Origin: Beroe forskalii
Lineage: Eukaryota; Ctenophora; Nuda; Beroida; Beroidae
Length of the DNA stretch: 64,000 nt
Assembly (NCBI GenBank): GCA_011033025.1
Contig: WFMF01000181.1
Coordinates: 248,001 to 312,000 of the forward strand
Direction of reading: 5' to 3'
The translations under genes and the position numbers were made by a program. Below are positions 1 to 9,978 of this stretch, one piece after another. Under the pieces are notes generated by a model that was given only the letters and a program-made list of their open reading frames with translations, did no database searches and was not told where the DNA came from. Position 1 is the stretch's first letter. Every line of letters begins with the position of its first letter.

Positions 1-384
1 TCGGTGGAGGACATCTGCAAAGCCATGGAGAGGCTAGCTCTCCAGGTGGATATAATCCACCTGGAGCTGGTGGAAGATCTGAAAGCAGGCAATAAGTTCG
101 GCTGTATTGTCTACAAAGAGGGGAGGCAACAAATGAAAGATTGGCGGAAGGTCAAAAAGACCTCCGTCTACTTCCACATAAAGAACAGATCAGCGGAATT
201 CAGCCGCTCCCTAGAGTCATGGTGCGAAATGATGAAGAACGTCATCACCAGCGACAAAGACTTCACCACGAAAGTCGAACTCATCGGCGATGCCGTGGCG
301 GGGCAACTCGCCAAATTATGGTGGTTATTCCACCTTGACCGAGGGGTGGCCGAGAAGGCCCCCCTCGAGGTCAACCGATATTGA
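1..384 (+). CDS. C-terminal part of an unrecognised protein, cut by window edge
   Basis: The reading frame is open from base 1 and ends at TGA 382-384, giving at least 127 residues. The sequence is mixed charged and hydrophobic, with paired lysines and a WWLF stretch near the end, and no signal peptide or membrane helix. I do not recognise the family. Base composition is richer in GC than the AT-rich DNA just downstream, which supports coding. It could be the last exon of a host gene or the tail of a mobile-element protein; nothing visible decides between these. Confidence 0.45.
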   Translation, partial: SVEDICKAMERLALQVDIIHLELVEDLKAGNKFGCIVYKEGRQQMKDWRKVKKTSVYFHIKNRSAEFSRSLESWCEMMKNVITSDKDFTTKVELIGDAVAGQLAKLWWLFHLDRGVAEKAPLEVNRY

Positions 385-1346
385 TGAACAATATGGGAAT
401 TCTAAATTAATTGATTTTTGTTTATAAATTTTATTTTTTGGGGTTTTACATTATATGCATGTATGTAACGTTGAATTATATTTTCAATTTTACCAATCAG
501 TCAAATTTTCGTCTTATGATTCAATTCAATTATTTCAATCGATTATAATGCGACAAGCATTACTTCAAAAGTAGTCTGTCATGTAACACTCGTTACCAAA
601 CTGAACTATCAAACCCGACAAGGATTTGCTAATTGAAAATTTTTCCATTTGTAAAAATTTTCATTAAAATTGGTAGGGGGATCTGTTGTAAACCAGATAA
701 TGGGATCGGGGATCGGGATGCAATAAGTCATCCCATCCACGATCACTACAGCAGGACGGTGAGTTACAATTCTCGCCGTGCGTACAACACTTCATATTTG
801 AACTTCCATTAACTCATCTGCTTGAAATAATTGAGTAATGAGTATTGGAATCCAAAACGGAGTACGTTCCCCGACAGCACCTGAGTTCCAGATAATGGGT
901 TTTAACACTGCGAATAACACTTTTATCTCTAATCTCATTAACCAGCCATAATTTCAGTTTGGGAGCTTGTGCATGACCGGCACGCTAACCCGTGGCATCC
1001 CAGTGACAGCTAACAAGGAGACTTCAGGAACTACCAGTTCCACGGCGAGACGTCAGAGACGGCGAGACGATGTGCGGAACAACACGTGCACGCTGCGTTA
1101 CGAAGCATCTGGGTCCACGGGAGGCTTCCATGAATCACATGATCACCAAAGAGACTAATTATGTTTTTAACAAGTTTTAACGTTGAGATACGTCAGTAAC
1201 GTGCTAATCACAAGATTATATAAGACCGATGATTCGGGTTGTTTTTCAGAATTTTATGACATTATAATATACTAAATATTGCCTACGATATTTCTTGTTT
1301 CACGACTCCCAATTCCTTGAAATTCATATTAACCAGGATTACATCA
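385..1346. other. Spacer with one exon-like GC-rich block
   Basis: Mostly AT-rich sequence with no clear gene. A GC-rich block at 960-1158 follows an acceptor-like TTTCAG (ends 959). One frame is open to TAA at 1156-1158 (63 codons from ATG 973). Another frame of the same block reads like protein (start WELVHD, later NYQFHG) but is broken by an in-frame TAA near 1011. It may be a decayed exon; neither frame is a recognised family. Confidence 0.3.
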
Positions 1347-1370
1347 GAATGACACCATATCCTTTTCTCC

Positions 1371-1820
1371 CTATCCTTTTCCGTTGCTAATCTTCAGTTT
1401 CTGCTTCTCACTATAGTTCTTCCTAGCTCTCTCCCTCATTTTCCTTAATCTTACCTCCCTGTGCTCAGCCGTCTCAGCAGCTCTGCGCTGATGGTCGGCA
1501 GCCTTCAAGCACGCCAAACGACGCTCCCGTGCTGCTTGGGTTTCTGACAGTCGCCTTTGACGAGCGTACACTCGACTCTTGTTTAGTCTCACTTCTCGTT
1601 GCTGAGGAGTTTCAAGTAGAAAGCGTTTTCGGGCGTAATCTCGCATTTTTTCCAGTTTTGCTTCTCGCTTTAGCTCCTCTTCAATTGTCCGTTTTACTGG
1701 TGATCTTGATGAGGGATTATTGTGACTCATTGATAAACAAGGCTGCACTATTTTCTCTTTTTTTGTCTTCGTTATTGTCTCAGCAGTTTCTAAGTATCTC
1801 CCATAGATTTGAGGTTGCAA
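1371..1820 (-). CDS. STPR-repeat putative DNA-binding protein, copy 1
   Basis: The C-terminal half is four tandem 23-residue units, each with basic residues, a tyrosine or aromatic position and an ET-x-x-x-RE-x-R-L type boundary. This matches the STPR domain (score-and-three-amino-acid peptide repeat), known from silkworm FMBP-1 as a sequence-specific DNA-binding domain. The frame has no ATG before residue 31; the best start is ATG at 1730 (protein begins MSHNN), or an upstream exon exists, since an acceptor-like TTAACAG lies before the ORF. A nearly identical paralogue lies at 14848-15297, differing mainly in the N-terminal linker. Role in transcription or transposition is inference; STPR proteins also occur in mobile elements. 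Confidence 0.65.
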   Translation of the reverse strand: MQPQIYGRYLETAETITKTKKEKIVQPCLSMSHNNPSSRSPVKRTIEEELKREAKLEKMRDYARKRFLLETPQQREVRLNKSRVYARQRRLSETQAARERRLACLKAADHQRRAAETAEHREVRLRKMRERARKNYSEKQKLKISNGKG

Positions 1821-2025
1821 ACAGCCAGCACCATTATTAACAGCTGTTAATAAGTAGTTATTATAAGCTTTATTTTAAGTTACTTGATGGTTCTACTTTA
1901 AAGTTTAAGGTTCTAAGTACATTAATTAATAGGGTTAATAAACTGTTAATAAGAAGATAAGAGGGTACTGTAAAATAGATTGTTAGACTTGTTTGCTAAT
2001 AAAAAGCTTAATACAAAAACGAAAT
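1821..2025. other. Spacer, homologous to 15298-15524
   Basis: AT-rich DNA upstream of the STPR ORF, conserved between duplicates with small indels. It would hold the promoter or a 5' exon of that gene; no defined site is seen. Confidence 0.4.
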
Positions 2026-2908
2026 TCCCGCCCTGGCCAGGGCGGTAACCCCCCGCGGTAAAGAAAAACTGGCCAGGGTATATATTAGAGATTTGAGTGT
2101 CACAGGGTGATATAATAATAAGAAGATGTATCATGATAATTGGGAGCAAATTTGGAAAGCCGAGATGTCAAGAACGGGAAATGGTAGAGCCATGATCGAG
2201 GTCAGGTTTTGTTGATCTAAGATGGGAAAATGTTATAGGCTATAAGAGAAGTTCTGGTGACGTCATTTTCACGTCACTATGACGTCATCAACTTAGCGAA
2301 ATTTTAGTGCTTTTTAGCGAAAATAGGCCATTTTCGAGCGCATTTTTCACCAAGAAGGAAGCGAGATAGCTCTCTGATTTTTCAGAATGATTTTTAGAGA
2401 ATTTAAAGAGCTTTCAGAAAATCATATGGATCATTGGGCTATCTCGATTTTTCATCGAGATATACGCGATTTTCTAAGGCACGGTGAAAAATCAATTTCC
2501 AAATTATAGGACAAAACTTTAAACGAGTGAGATGTCAAGAACTGCGACTTATCTTGAGATGATACCGGTCAAAATATGTTGTACTAAGCCAGAATTGTCT
2601 TATAGGCTATATGGAAAGTGGGTTTGAGCCTATTTGGGTGCTATGATGACGTCATCAAAATCGCATAAAACCTCTAAAATAGCCTATTTTGCGATAGAAT
2701 GCTATTTTGCGCTACTTTGGACATCTCTGACTCAAAGATTTTTCATCAGATTATGTTTTACTTTGAACCACCAAAACCGTTGGACGGTTGGTCTAGTAAC
2801 CCCCCGCTGGTTTGGATGTGATCAGCCCATTTTCTCTCTTTCAGGTTCCGTTGTCACATCCAAACCCGCGGGGGGTTACTAGACCAACCGTCCAACGGTT
2901 TTGGTGGT
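2026..2908. mobile_element. Insertion present only in duplication copy 1
   Basis: In copy 2 the flanks are joined directly (ACGAAATATAAACTG near 15517), so these about 880 bp are an insertion here or a deletion there. It starts with the palindrome CGCCCTGGCCAGGGCG and a CCCCCCGCGG run, has two diverged direct copies of a unit of about 370 bp (GAGATGTCAAGAAC at 2162 and 2530, each followed by TGACGTCAT words), and ends in a long hairpin that again holds the CCCCCCGC motif. No protein is coded. A non-autonomous element is the likely reading; no clear target duplication is seen. Confidence 0.55.
2768..2907. repeat. 53-bp-arm hairpin
   Basis: Arms 2768-2820 and 2855-2907 are reverse complements with a single mismatch, with a 34-base loop. 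The arms start CCACCAAAACCGTTGG and reach GGTTTGGATGTG. It closes the 2026-2908 insertion. Confidence 0.9.
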
Positions 2909-3497
2909 ATAAACTGAAAGAGGCCAAGTAAGATCTACTCACCATTATTTTGAACCACATTCTGGTGATGATAGATGACGGGTTCCAAGTAGAGCGACAA
3001 TAAGTTCATGACCTAGAGAACCAGAAATTTGAAACCTTATGAAACTTGAAACCTTCAGATCACAAGACAAGATAAAGTATTCTTATTAATAATCCGTACA
3101 GTAGCTTTACACACACCGTTTTCATCAGATAGTTTCAATTTTGAATCCGTCAGTTTAAAAATGTTTTGCTCAAAATATTTGTGAGTTTTGGATCGTTCAC
3201 ATATTGCGTAATCATCTAGGGGGAGAGGTTGTCTTCAAATGATTACGTTCAGAAAACCGACACAAAAGCAACATTTTCAGCAATTTTTTTCAAAACTTTT
3301 CCTCAATATTTTCATCAAATTTTTACGAAATTGAAACAATCACTGTCCATTTTCTTTATTGTCCACTCAAGAAGGCGGGGATAGGTTAGCCATGACTCTC
3401 CTCAAGAGGGGAGGTGGGCTTTGATAACATTTGATTTCGAGGGGAGGGAGGGGGCTGAAAATGGCAAAGTATTGATTACGTAATATGTGAACAATCC

Positions 3498-3899
3498 CTT
3501 CATGGAAATAAAGGAGGAGTGTCAAAGTCCATTTTGTCTGCGTCGGTCTTAACTTCTCGATTTCCAGGCTGGTTTTCGGGACAAAGTGGACAAGACGGGT
3601 ATGTCCACTTTGTCCGTTTTTAATTTTAAAAGCAGACAACAAGGACGAAATCAAATGACATTTTCATAACTGCTTTTTCTCGTCTGTTTTTTAATTGTCT
3701 TCATGGAAATAAAGGAGGAGTGTCAAAGTCCATTTTGTCTGCGTCGGTCTTAACTTCTCGATTTCCAGGCTGGTTTTCGGGACAAAGTGGACAAGACGGG
3801 TATGTCCACTTTGTCCGTTTTTAATTTTAAAAGCAGACAACAAGGACAAAATCAAATGACATTTTCATAACTGCTTTTTCTCGTCTGTTTTTTAATTGT
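3498..3899. repeat. Two tandem copies of a 201-bp unit
   Basis: 3498-3698 and 3699-3899 are nearly identical (start CTTCATGGAAATAAAGGAGG). Duplication copy 2 has a single equivalent at about 16134-16343, so this doubling came after the segmental duplication. The unit contains an internal palindrome around GACAAAGTGGACAAGACGGG / GTCCACTTTGTC. Confidence 0.9.
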
Positions 3900-4663
3900 C
3901 TTTGATTTCCAGACGACCACACAAAACGGACAGTGACACCTCCAAGCCCTTAATAAGGGAAAAGTTCGTTTCTTTGGTAGTTGCAAATCATTGAATTACC
4001 AATTAAATACTCTTAGATTATAATACTTCAATACTATGGTTAAATTCTAGCTATGACAGTTTTTGAAACGTTCTTAATCAGTTTTTAATGTTTTCACTTA
4101 TCTCTTATCAATGATAGTTATAATACGAATTTTTACTTTATACTCTCCTGCTAAACGAATTTTTAATTTATACTCTCCTGCTAAACGTTTATTAAAACTT
4201 CTGTATCGAACAGTTTTCATTCACTTGAAGGTGCAGCTGTTTCATGAGTTCACAAGGACGTGTGTAACCCTGTTAGCTAAATGTCAATCCTATTTGTTAT
4301 TTAATGATAACAAAGTTTTGTGTTAACTTTCAGCCTTCACAACATAACTTGTATTTAAAATAAAACAAAGTGTTACAATCTATTGTGATAATAACACAAT
4401 TAGCATCCTTTTCATTATCTAAATCAATAGGTATAGAAGATATGATGAGATATTTTCTTCTTTGTACCGAAATTGCTAGAGTCTCGCACCATATTTTGCT
4501 GGACAACAGTCTCGACATAAAATGTTTTTCACTAGATGTTCTTGATAAATTAACAGCAATGATTGCTAATCATGAAACAATTATCATGATTATTTCCTTA
4601 CGAGATTTAAATTATACCTTACGAGATAGATTTGAATGAATGAATAATGATTAATGAGTATAG

Positions 4664-4780
4664 CAATTATTGTGCGAGGGGTAGCCGAGTGCAATAATTT
4701 GTATTGTCGCATGAGGAGCAGGCCGAGTGCAACAATACCAAATTATTGCACGAGGAAAAGTCGAGTGCAATAATTTCATT
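4664..4780. repeat. Three hairpins with GAGGC-x-GCCGAG core
   Basis: Successive imperfect palindromes: AATTATTG...CAATAATT, GTATTGTCGCA...AACAATAC and AAATTATTGCA...TGCAATAATTT. Each has a centre of the CGAGG-n-GCCGAG type. They match the trio at 17191-17302 and belong to a wider hairpin family described under 17191-18742. Confidence 0.8.
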
Positions 4781-5066
4781 AGCATCATGACCATTTAGCA
4801 TGCTCTTAGAGTATTAGCCAATGTGAGGAGTGCACTATTATACGTTTAGAGCATGGCTGGGAATGCGCTTATAGAAGTTATTGCATGTATTGTTAACGTA
4901 TTGTTTGATGGCGTCATATTGAGATTTTGTGGGGGGGACGAAAATTTGGAGTTTTTTTTTCGAAAAATAGCCAAATTTCGTACCTTATGAATATGACTCA
5001 TAGGATATCGAAGTCATCTTGCATTATGATTTACATAACACTATCACTCTACCACAGGGTATAAGC

Positions 5067-8000
5067 ATGATGCAGATGTTGGCTGTATTAGCTTGGGCAC
5101 TGGTGGTTTCAGTGTCGAACTGTGCCTCAGTGAAAGTTGAAGCAAAGAAAACTTATTACCCAGAGAGCTATAAAGGACCTGTAATTGGAATTTTAACTCA
5201 GAAAACATACAAAGAATACAGAGAATTTGGGAACTCCTATATTGCAGCATCATATGTAAAATTCATTGAAATGGCAGGTACATTGAAATAACTGTTACAT
5301 TTACTGCAATATATGCTGCAAAGGGGTAAGGGGGATATGTCCATTGGACAGTGGACATAAGTAGTAAGTGCATCTAAATCTCTCTGGGTAATGGGTATAA
5401 TTAGTATTAATTACAACTACTTTTGAATTATATATCTCTATTTCAGGGGCTCAAGTTGTTCCAATTTTTGATTCATCAGATGCTGACACCCTAAATAGAA
5501 CACTCCATTCAGTAAATGGTGTGCTATTTCCAGGTGGAGCCCAGGTAATGGCTTTATTATGTATCAACTGAAAGATTCAATCAATTGTAACAATTTAAAG
5601 CAATACAAGTCTTTAGATACAAGTCTTGCAAATTAAATATAGCACATAATATATGCAAGGCTTTCAATTATCAGATTGATTGTTGAACTTTATTGCTTAT
5701 AGTTATAGCATTAACCTTGGGGATCCCATAGCAAAACACTTGCATACTGAATATTTGTATATTGAATCAGGGCGCTGGCAAGCGCCCGCAGCGCATTTTG
5801 CACACACCTCTAGGGCATCTGCCCGGGCAGATGCCCTCGGCCCGAAGGGCCGAGGGCAGTAGTGGCCAGCAGTCCCGGCCTGAAGGGCCGGGACCAAGGC
5901 CAGACACCCAAACAAGCCGAAAGTACCAGCATGAAGTGCTTAAAGTGGTAGTGGAATTGTTTACAAGTATTGAAAACTTGTTTGCCAGCGCCCATTATAT
6001 AAAAATACAGTGATTTGCGAAAATCGCGATTTTCGTGTCGTGTTTTCAAGATGTTAATTTCAGTTTTTGATCAAGAAAATTTGCACAGGCTTAGTCCATC
6101 ACATGATAAAGAAAACCTGAAAATTTCATGAAAATCGGCCGTACGGTTTGGCAGGAAAAAATTATTAAAAAAATGCCTAAATCACGGAAATTAGTATTAT
6201 CGTCGTCTCTCTCTCGATACAACGACAGTTTTTATAAATCACTTTATGAGAAAACAAAAACAGATATCGTCATAAGTCCAACGGCATCAGAAACTTTGGC
6301 ATAGGGCACGTGTAGTAGGCTATATGTGAATTTTAATATCAAATTGTATAATTGGATAATTGACCAATTAAACCAATTATCGCCTATATCTCGTCTCAGA
6401 AAGATGGTATCGACTTCATTCTAACGCCATCGTAAACTTTGGCATGAATTGCGTAAAGTGGCTATGTAAAAATTTTCATTGCAAATCAAGCAATTGGATA
6501 GTGGCCAATTAAACCAATTAACGCATATATCTCGTCTCAGGAATATAGTATCGACTTCATTCTAACGCCATCGTAAGCTTTGGCATGAATTGCGTTAAGT
6601 AAGCTCTATAAAAGTTTTCATTGCAAATCGCTTAATTGGTCGTTGGCCAATTAAACCAATTATCGCTTATATTTCGTCTCAGGAAGATGGTATCGACTTC
6701 ATTCTCACGCCATCGTAAACTTTGGCATGAATTGTGTGAAGTGAGCCACATAAAAGTTTTCATTGCAAATCGCTTAATTGGATAGTGGCCCAATTAAACC
6801 AATTATCGCTAATATCTCGCCCCAGGAACATGGTATCGACTTCATTCCAACGCCATAGTTTACTTTGACATAGATTGCGTGTAGTGTGCTATGTAAAAAT
6901 TTTCATTATTCGCTAATTTGATAATTGGCCAATTAAACCAATTATCGCTTATATCCCCTGTTAGAAACATGGTATCGACTTTGATCCAACAGCATCGGAA
7001 ACTTTGACATAAATTGTGTAGTGAGATGTGTAAAAATTTTCGTCTAAAATCGATTAATTTGATAATTGGCCAATTAAACCAATTGTCGCTTATACTTCGT
7101 TTCAGGATTTGTTGAACAAAATTTGTGAACAAAAAGAATGATATGGTATGACAAAAAACAATTGGAAATTTGTAGGTTATAGCGCCCTTGTAAATTTTTA
7201 AAAGAGATATGGGCTTTAATCGCAGCGCTGGCGTGGTGGTAGGCTGTAGTTGCAAGGAATATTTTTAATCCATAGAAATTCAATTGAATTCATTAATAGA
7301 TGAATGAAACTATTGATTTATAGAATTGATTAGCCTATATTCCTTGCACCCAACAGCCAACCACCACGCCAGCGCTGCGATTAAAGCCCATATCACCTCT
7401 TTTAATCGCAAAAATTTACAAGGGCGCTGCGTAACCTACACAATTTCCAATTGTTTTTTGTCATACCATATTTGTATATAATAATAATTGAAATGTATGT
7501 CAAGACATATAATCATACTAGAAACATACTGAACCTGCAAAAATATCAGCACTGATATAATATTTTTAAAGTTTTAACAATTGAATTTATGTCAAATATT
7601 GAATACAATGAATTAATTGATACTGATACCTTGATACATGGCAACATTTTCAGATCATACCAGGATCTCAATACTTCAAAGCTGTTAAATTTATATATGA
7701 ATGGACACTAGACACTAATGGAAATGGAACATATTTTCCACTTTGGGGGACTTGCCTAGGTGATAAACTTCTATAGATAATATTATGATCCTTAGAATTA
7801 GAATTAATTTCAATTTGATTCTTCCAAACAATAGTATGCTTTAATGTTATAAACACAACAGGTACCTGAATAGGTACCTGAATTATTGAACATACAAAGC
7901 AATATTTTCAAATAATGGCACTATCAACAGGATTTGAAGCCATTCTTTATGCAGCAGCAGGAGACAACTTACTCAGGAGTGATGTCATGTTTGAATGCGA

Positions 8001-8814
8001 TGCTCATATGGCTAGTAATCTATCTGTGACAGATGTAAGTTATATATAATTAGCTAATTAAAGATTGAACTTCAACAAAGCAAAATTATGATCATATTAA
8101 TAAGTTGGACCATGACAGCTTGGACATGGACAATTTAAGTAGCACTAAAACATATATAGATGTAATAAAGAAAATTTAATTCTTAACTTTCAATTTTATC
8201 CATCTTTCATGATATTTCAAAATGAAGGTTAATTTCTTTAATTTGGTATGATGATTGCTGTGATTGACTTATTTGCCTTTTATCAGGGTGCCCAGGATTC
8301 TCGATTGTTGAAGAACATAGATAGTAAGTTATATCAGGCAATACAAGTGGAGAAGCTTACATATAATTCACACAACTTTTGTGTAAATAAATCACACTTT
8401 GAGGATAGCAAAGGTTTGCTGCACAATAAATTCAACCTGCTTGCAGTTGCATGGGACAGTAATAGCAAGGAATATGCAGCGCTGGTTGAACACCAAAAGT
8501 ATCCTATTTATGCTTCACAATTTCACCCAGAGAAAAATGCTTTCGAGTGGTCAATATATCTTGACATACCACACACACAAAACGCAATATATTTGACTCA
8601 ATACATTGCAAATTTCTTTGTGGGAGAGGTCAAGAAAAACAACAACCAATACCTGAATTCAGTAGTGTTTTACAAAGATAATATCAACAACTACTCTCCA
8701 GTTTATACTATGATAAAATCCAATACTTCAATTGAATCATGTTACTTTTTTAATGCATTCCGGTCAGATTCAAATGATGACACTGACAAGTATTTCGTGG
8801 ATATAAGATTTTAA
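5067..8814 (+). CDS. GGH: Gamma-glutamyl hydrolase, copy 1 (5 exons)
   Basis: Exons 5067-5277, 5447-5544, 7654-7759, 7931-8034 and 8287-8814 join in phase to 348 residues (human enzyme 318). The protein starts with a hydrophobic signal peptide, as expected for a secreted or lysosomal peptidase that trims poly-gamma-glutamate tails from folates. The class-I glutamine-amidotransferase-like fold is marked by FPGGAQ, by the nucleophile cysteine in FPLWGTCLG (residue 137) and by the catalytic histidine in SQFHPEKNAFEW (residue 253). Start is ATG 5067, the first Met of the signal peptide. Intron 2 carries a 1.7-kb insertion absent from the paralogue. Differs from copy 2 at only three residues (130, 318, 330), so both are probably functional. 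Confidence 0.9.
5770..5894. repeat. Array of four GC-rich perfect hairpins
   Basis: GGGCGCT/AGCGCCC (5770-5787), AGGGCATCTGCC/GGCAGATGCCCT (5812-5837), CCTCGGCCC/GGGCCGAGG (5835-5855) and GTCCCGGCC/GGCCGGGAC (5872-5894). They sit in an otherwise AT-rich intron. Confidence 0.85.
6330..7100. repeat. Tandem repeat, about 141-bp unit, six copies
   Basis: The word CCAATTAAACCAATTA begins at 6364, 6504, 6647, 6790, 6929 and 7070, giving spacings of 139-143. Each unit also carries ATGGTATCGACTTCATTCTAACGCC and a TTTGGCATGAATTG word in diverged form. Divergence between units suggests an old array. Confidence 0.85.
7141..7471. mobile_element. Foldback (long inverted repeat) element
   Basis: Arms 7141-7261 and 7337-7471 are reverse complements with few mismatches (outer end ATATGGTATGACAAAAAACA), separated by a loop of about 75 bases. 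A related terminal sequence, GGTATGACAGAAAACAATTGG, starts at 10709 at another foldback element, so this is a family. Confidence 0.85.
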
Positions 8815-8984
8815 ATCAACTGTGAATTCATCCACATGCCATAGAGATCCTGAAGACAGACTCTTGAAGTCAGATATTTGTGGCCATGTGAAGTAAAATA
8901 CTACTGTATAAAAGATTTTCATTCTGAACCTTGTGCTTTAAGTCAAACAGTGTAGTTTGATCCATGGAATGGAGTTTCAGACCA
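8815..8984. other. 3' flank of GGH copy 1
   Basis: Homologous to 22982-23156. No gene; AATAAA-like poly(A) signals are not clear. Confidence 0.4.
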
Positions 8985-9978
8985 ATTTTTTCCCTCCCCA
9001 TTGGCCATTTTGTGAATACAAAAAGGCAAATGAGAGGGTTGGCAGAGATCGTGGTTTGGGAAGGTTAGGAATAGGATATGTGTATAGCAGGTCCAGTTTT
9101 GCAATACAACTACTGTAATTTCTGGAAAGTGCCCGGATTGCTCCTTTATAATATCAGTCGCGAAAATGTCCCTCCGTCCCTCCGTCTCTCGTCCCTCCGT
9201 CCGTCCCCCCCCCCAAATCACAAAATCTTCAAAATATCGAATTTCATGGAGCTGTCGGTTGTCAAAAGTATAAATCTTATAGGTTGATCTGGCCCATCCG
9301 TGCCGCATGCTCGAACTCCTAAATTATGATAAGTTCTAAATTTAATTAGGCTGTTGAAGAATTCGTGTCTTAAAAAGTTAAAATCTTAGGTGTGAGTTGG
9401 GCGGTGGATTGGAGGAAAAGGCTTCGGTTTTGTACTAGGTTTAGTACCAAACTGCATAACTTTTAGCTTTCTGCTGGATTCGACTAAGTTTGAGGAAGAC
9501 TATTCGCTGTGAAAGACGAATATTGTTTTTTGGAACAAGAGACAGCATTGAAACAAAACAAAAGCACGAAATTTGAAAATCAGATAAAAAGTGATATCAA
9601 CTTAGTATAAACATTCAAGAAAATACATCGCGTGAATAAACGGTGACACAATTTGATGCGAAACGTAATCCAATTCAACAAAATGGCGCGAAATCTACAA
9701 CGAAATGAGTACAACAACGAACGCGCGCGCAAGAATTTTAGAAGAAATGGCACGTGCCAATTTGTGTTGTCGGTGGTCGCGCGCAGCAGCAGCAGCACGC
9801 GCATCGGAACAATATTTATATTTCATACTCTTATTACTTTATAACGACTGCGTTTTGTATCATCTTATTAAGATGCTAAGGCTACATCAAGCACCGCGGG
9901 GGAGGGAAATTAAGCGCCTGCATACGGCCTATACGGGAACAACAATAATTGTGTCGGTGCAGGCGCAATTCTTGTTAT
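8985..9978. mobile_element. Non-autonomous mobile element, about 1 kb
   Basis: Absent at the paralogous site (near 23151, GACCAATTTTGTGTCTG) and related along its length to 45488-47095. It starts TTCCCTCCCC, has a CCCTCCGTCC-rich patch near 9170-9210, a GC-rich CGCGCGC patch near 9720-9800, and a small terminal hairpin GCGCCTGCA (9914-9922) / TGCAGGCGC (9958-9966) just before its 3' end. No transposase or reverse transcriptase is coded. The class is uncertain: the subterminal hairpin recalls Helitrons, but no CTRR end is present. Confidence 0.65.

Larger units (their letters stand above)
2909..5066. other. Spacer between STPR and GGH copy 1
   Basis: Homologous to 15525-17366 and 20738-20971. 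It contains a 201-bp tandem duplication, a hairpin trio at 4664-4780 and no ORF that looks real: the small ORFs here share frames with the duplicate only by shared descent and lack family resemblance. The last 150 bases lead to the GGH start through a CCACAG acceptor-like site at 5051-5056. Confidence 0.5.
5761..7468. mobile_element. Composite insertion in GGH copy 1 intron 2
   Basis: The paralogous intron lacks this stretch. An ATATTTGTAT word at 5751-5760 recurs at about 7469-7478, which looks like a target duplication. Inside, in order: a run of hairpins, an AT-rich stretch, six copies of a 141-bp unit, and a foldback element. ORFs here are short and not protein-like. Confidence 0.6.

Noticed and set aside
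5044-5253. 69-codon minus ORF over GGH exon 1
   Set aside because: Antisense shadow of a well-supported exon; appears in both paralogues for that reason.
6860-7255. 131-codon minus ORF
   Set aside because: It crosses the 141-bp tandem array and into the foldback; the protein repeats only because the DNA repeats.
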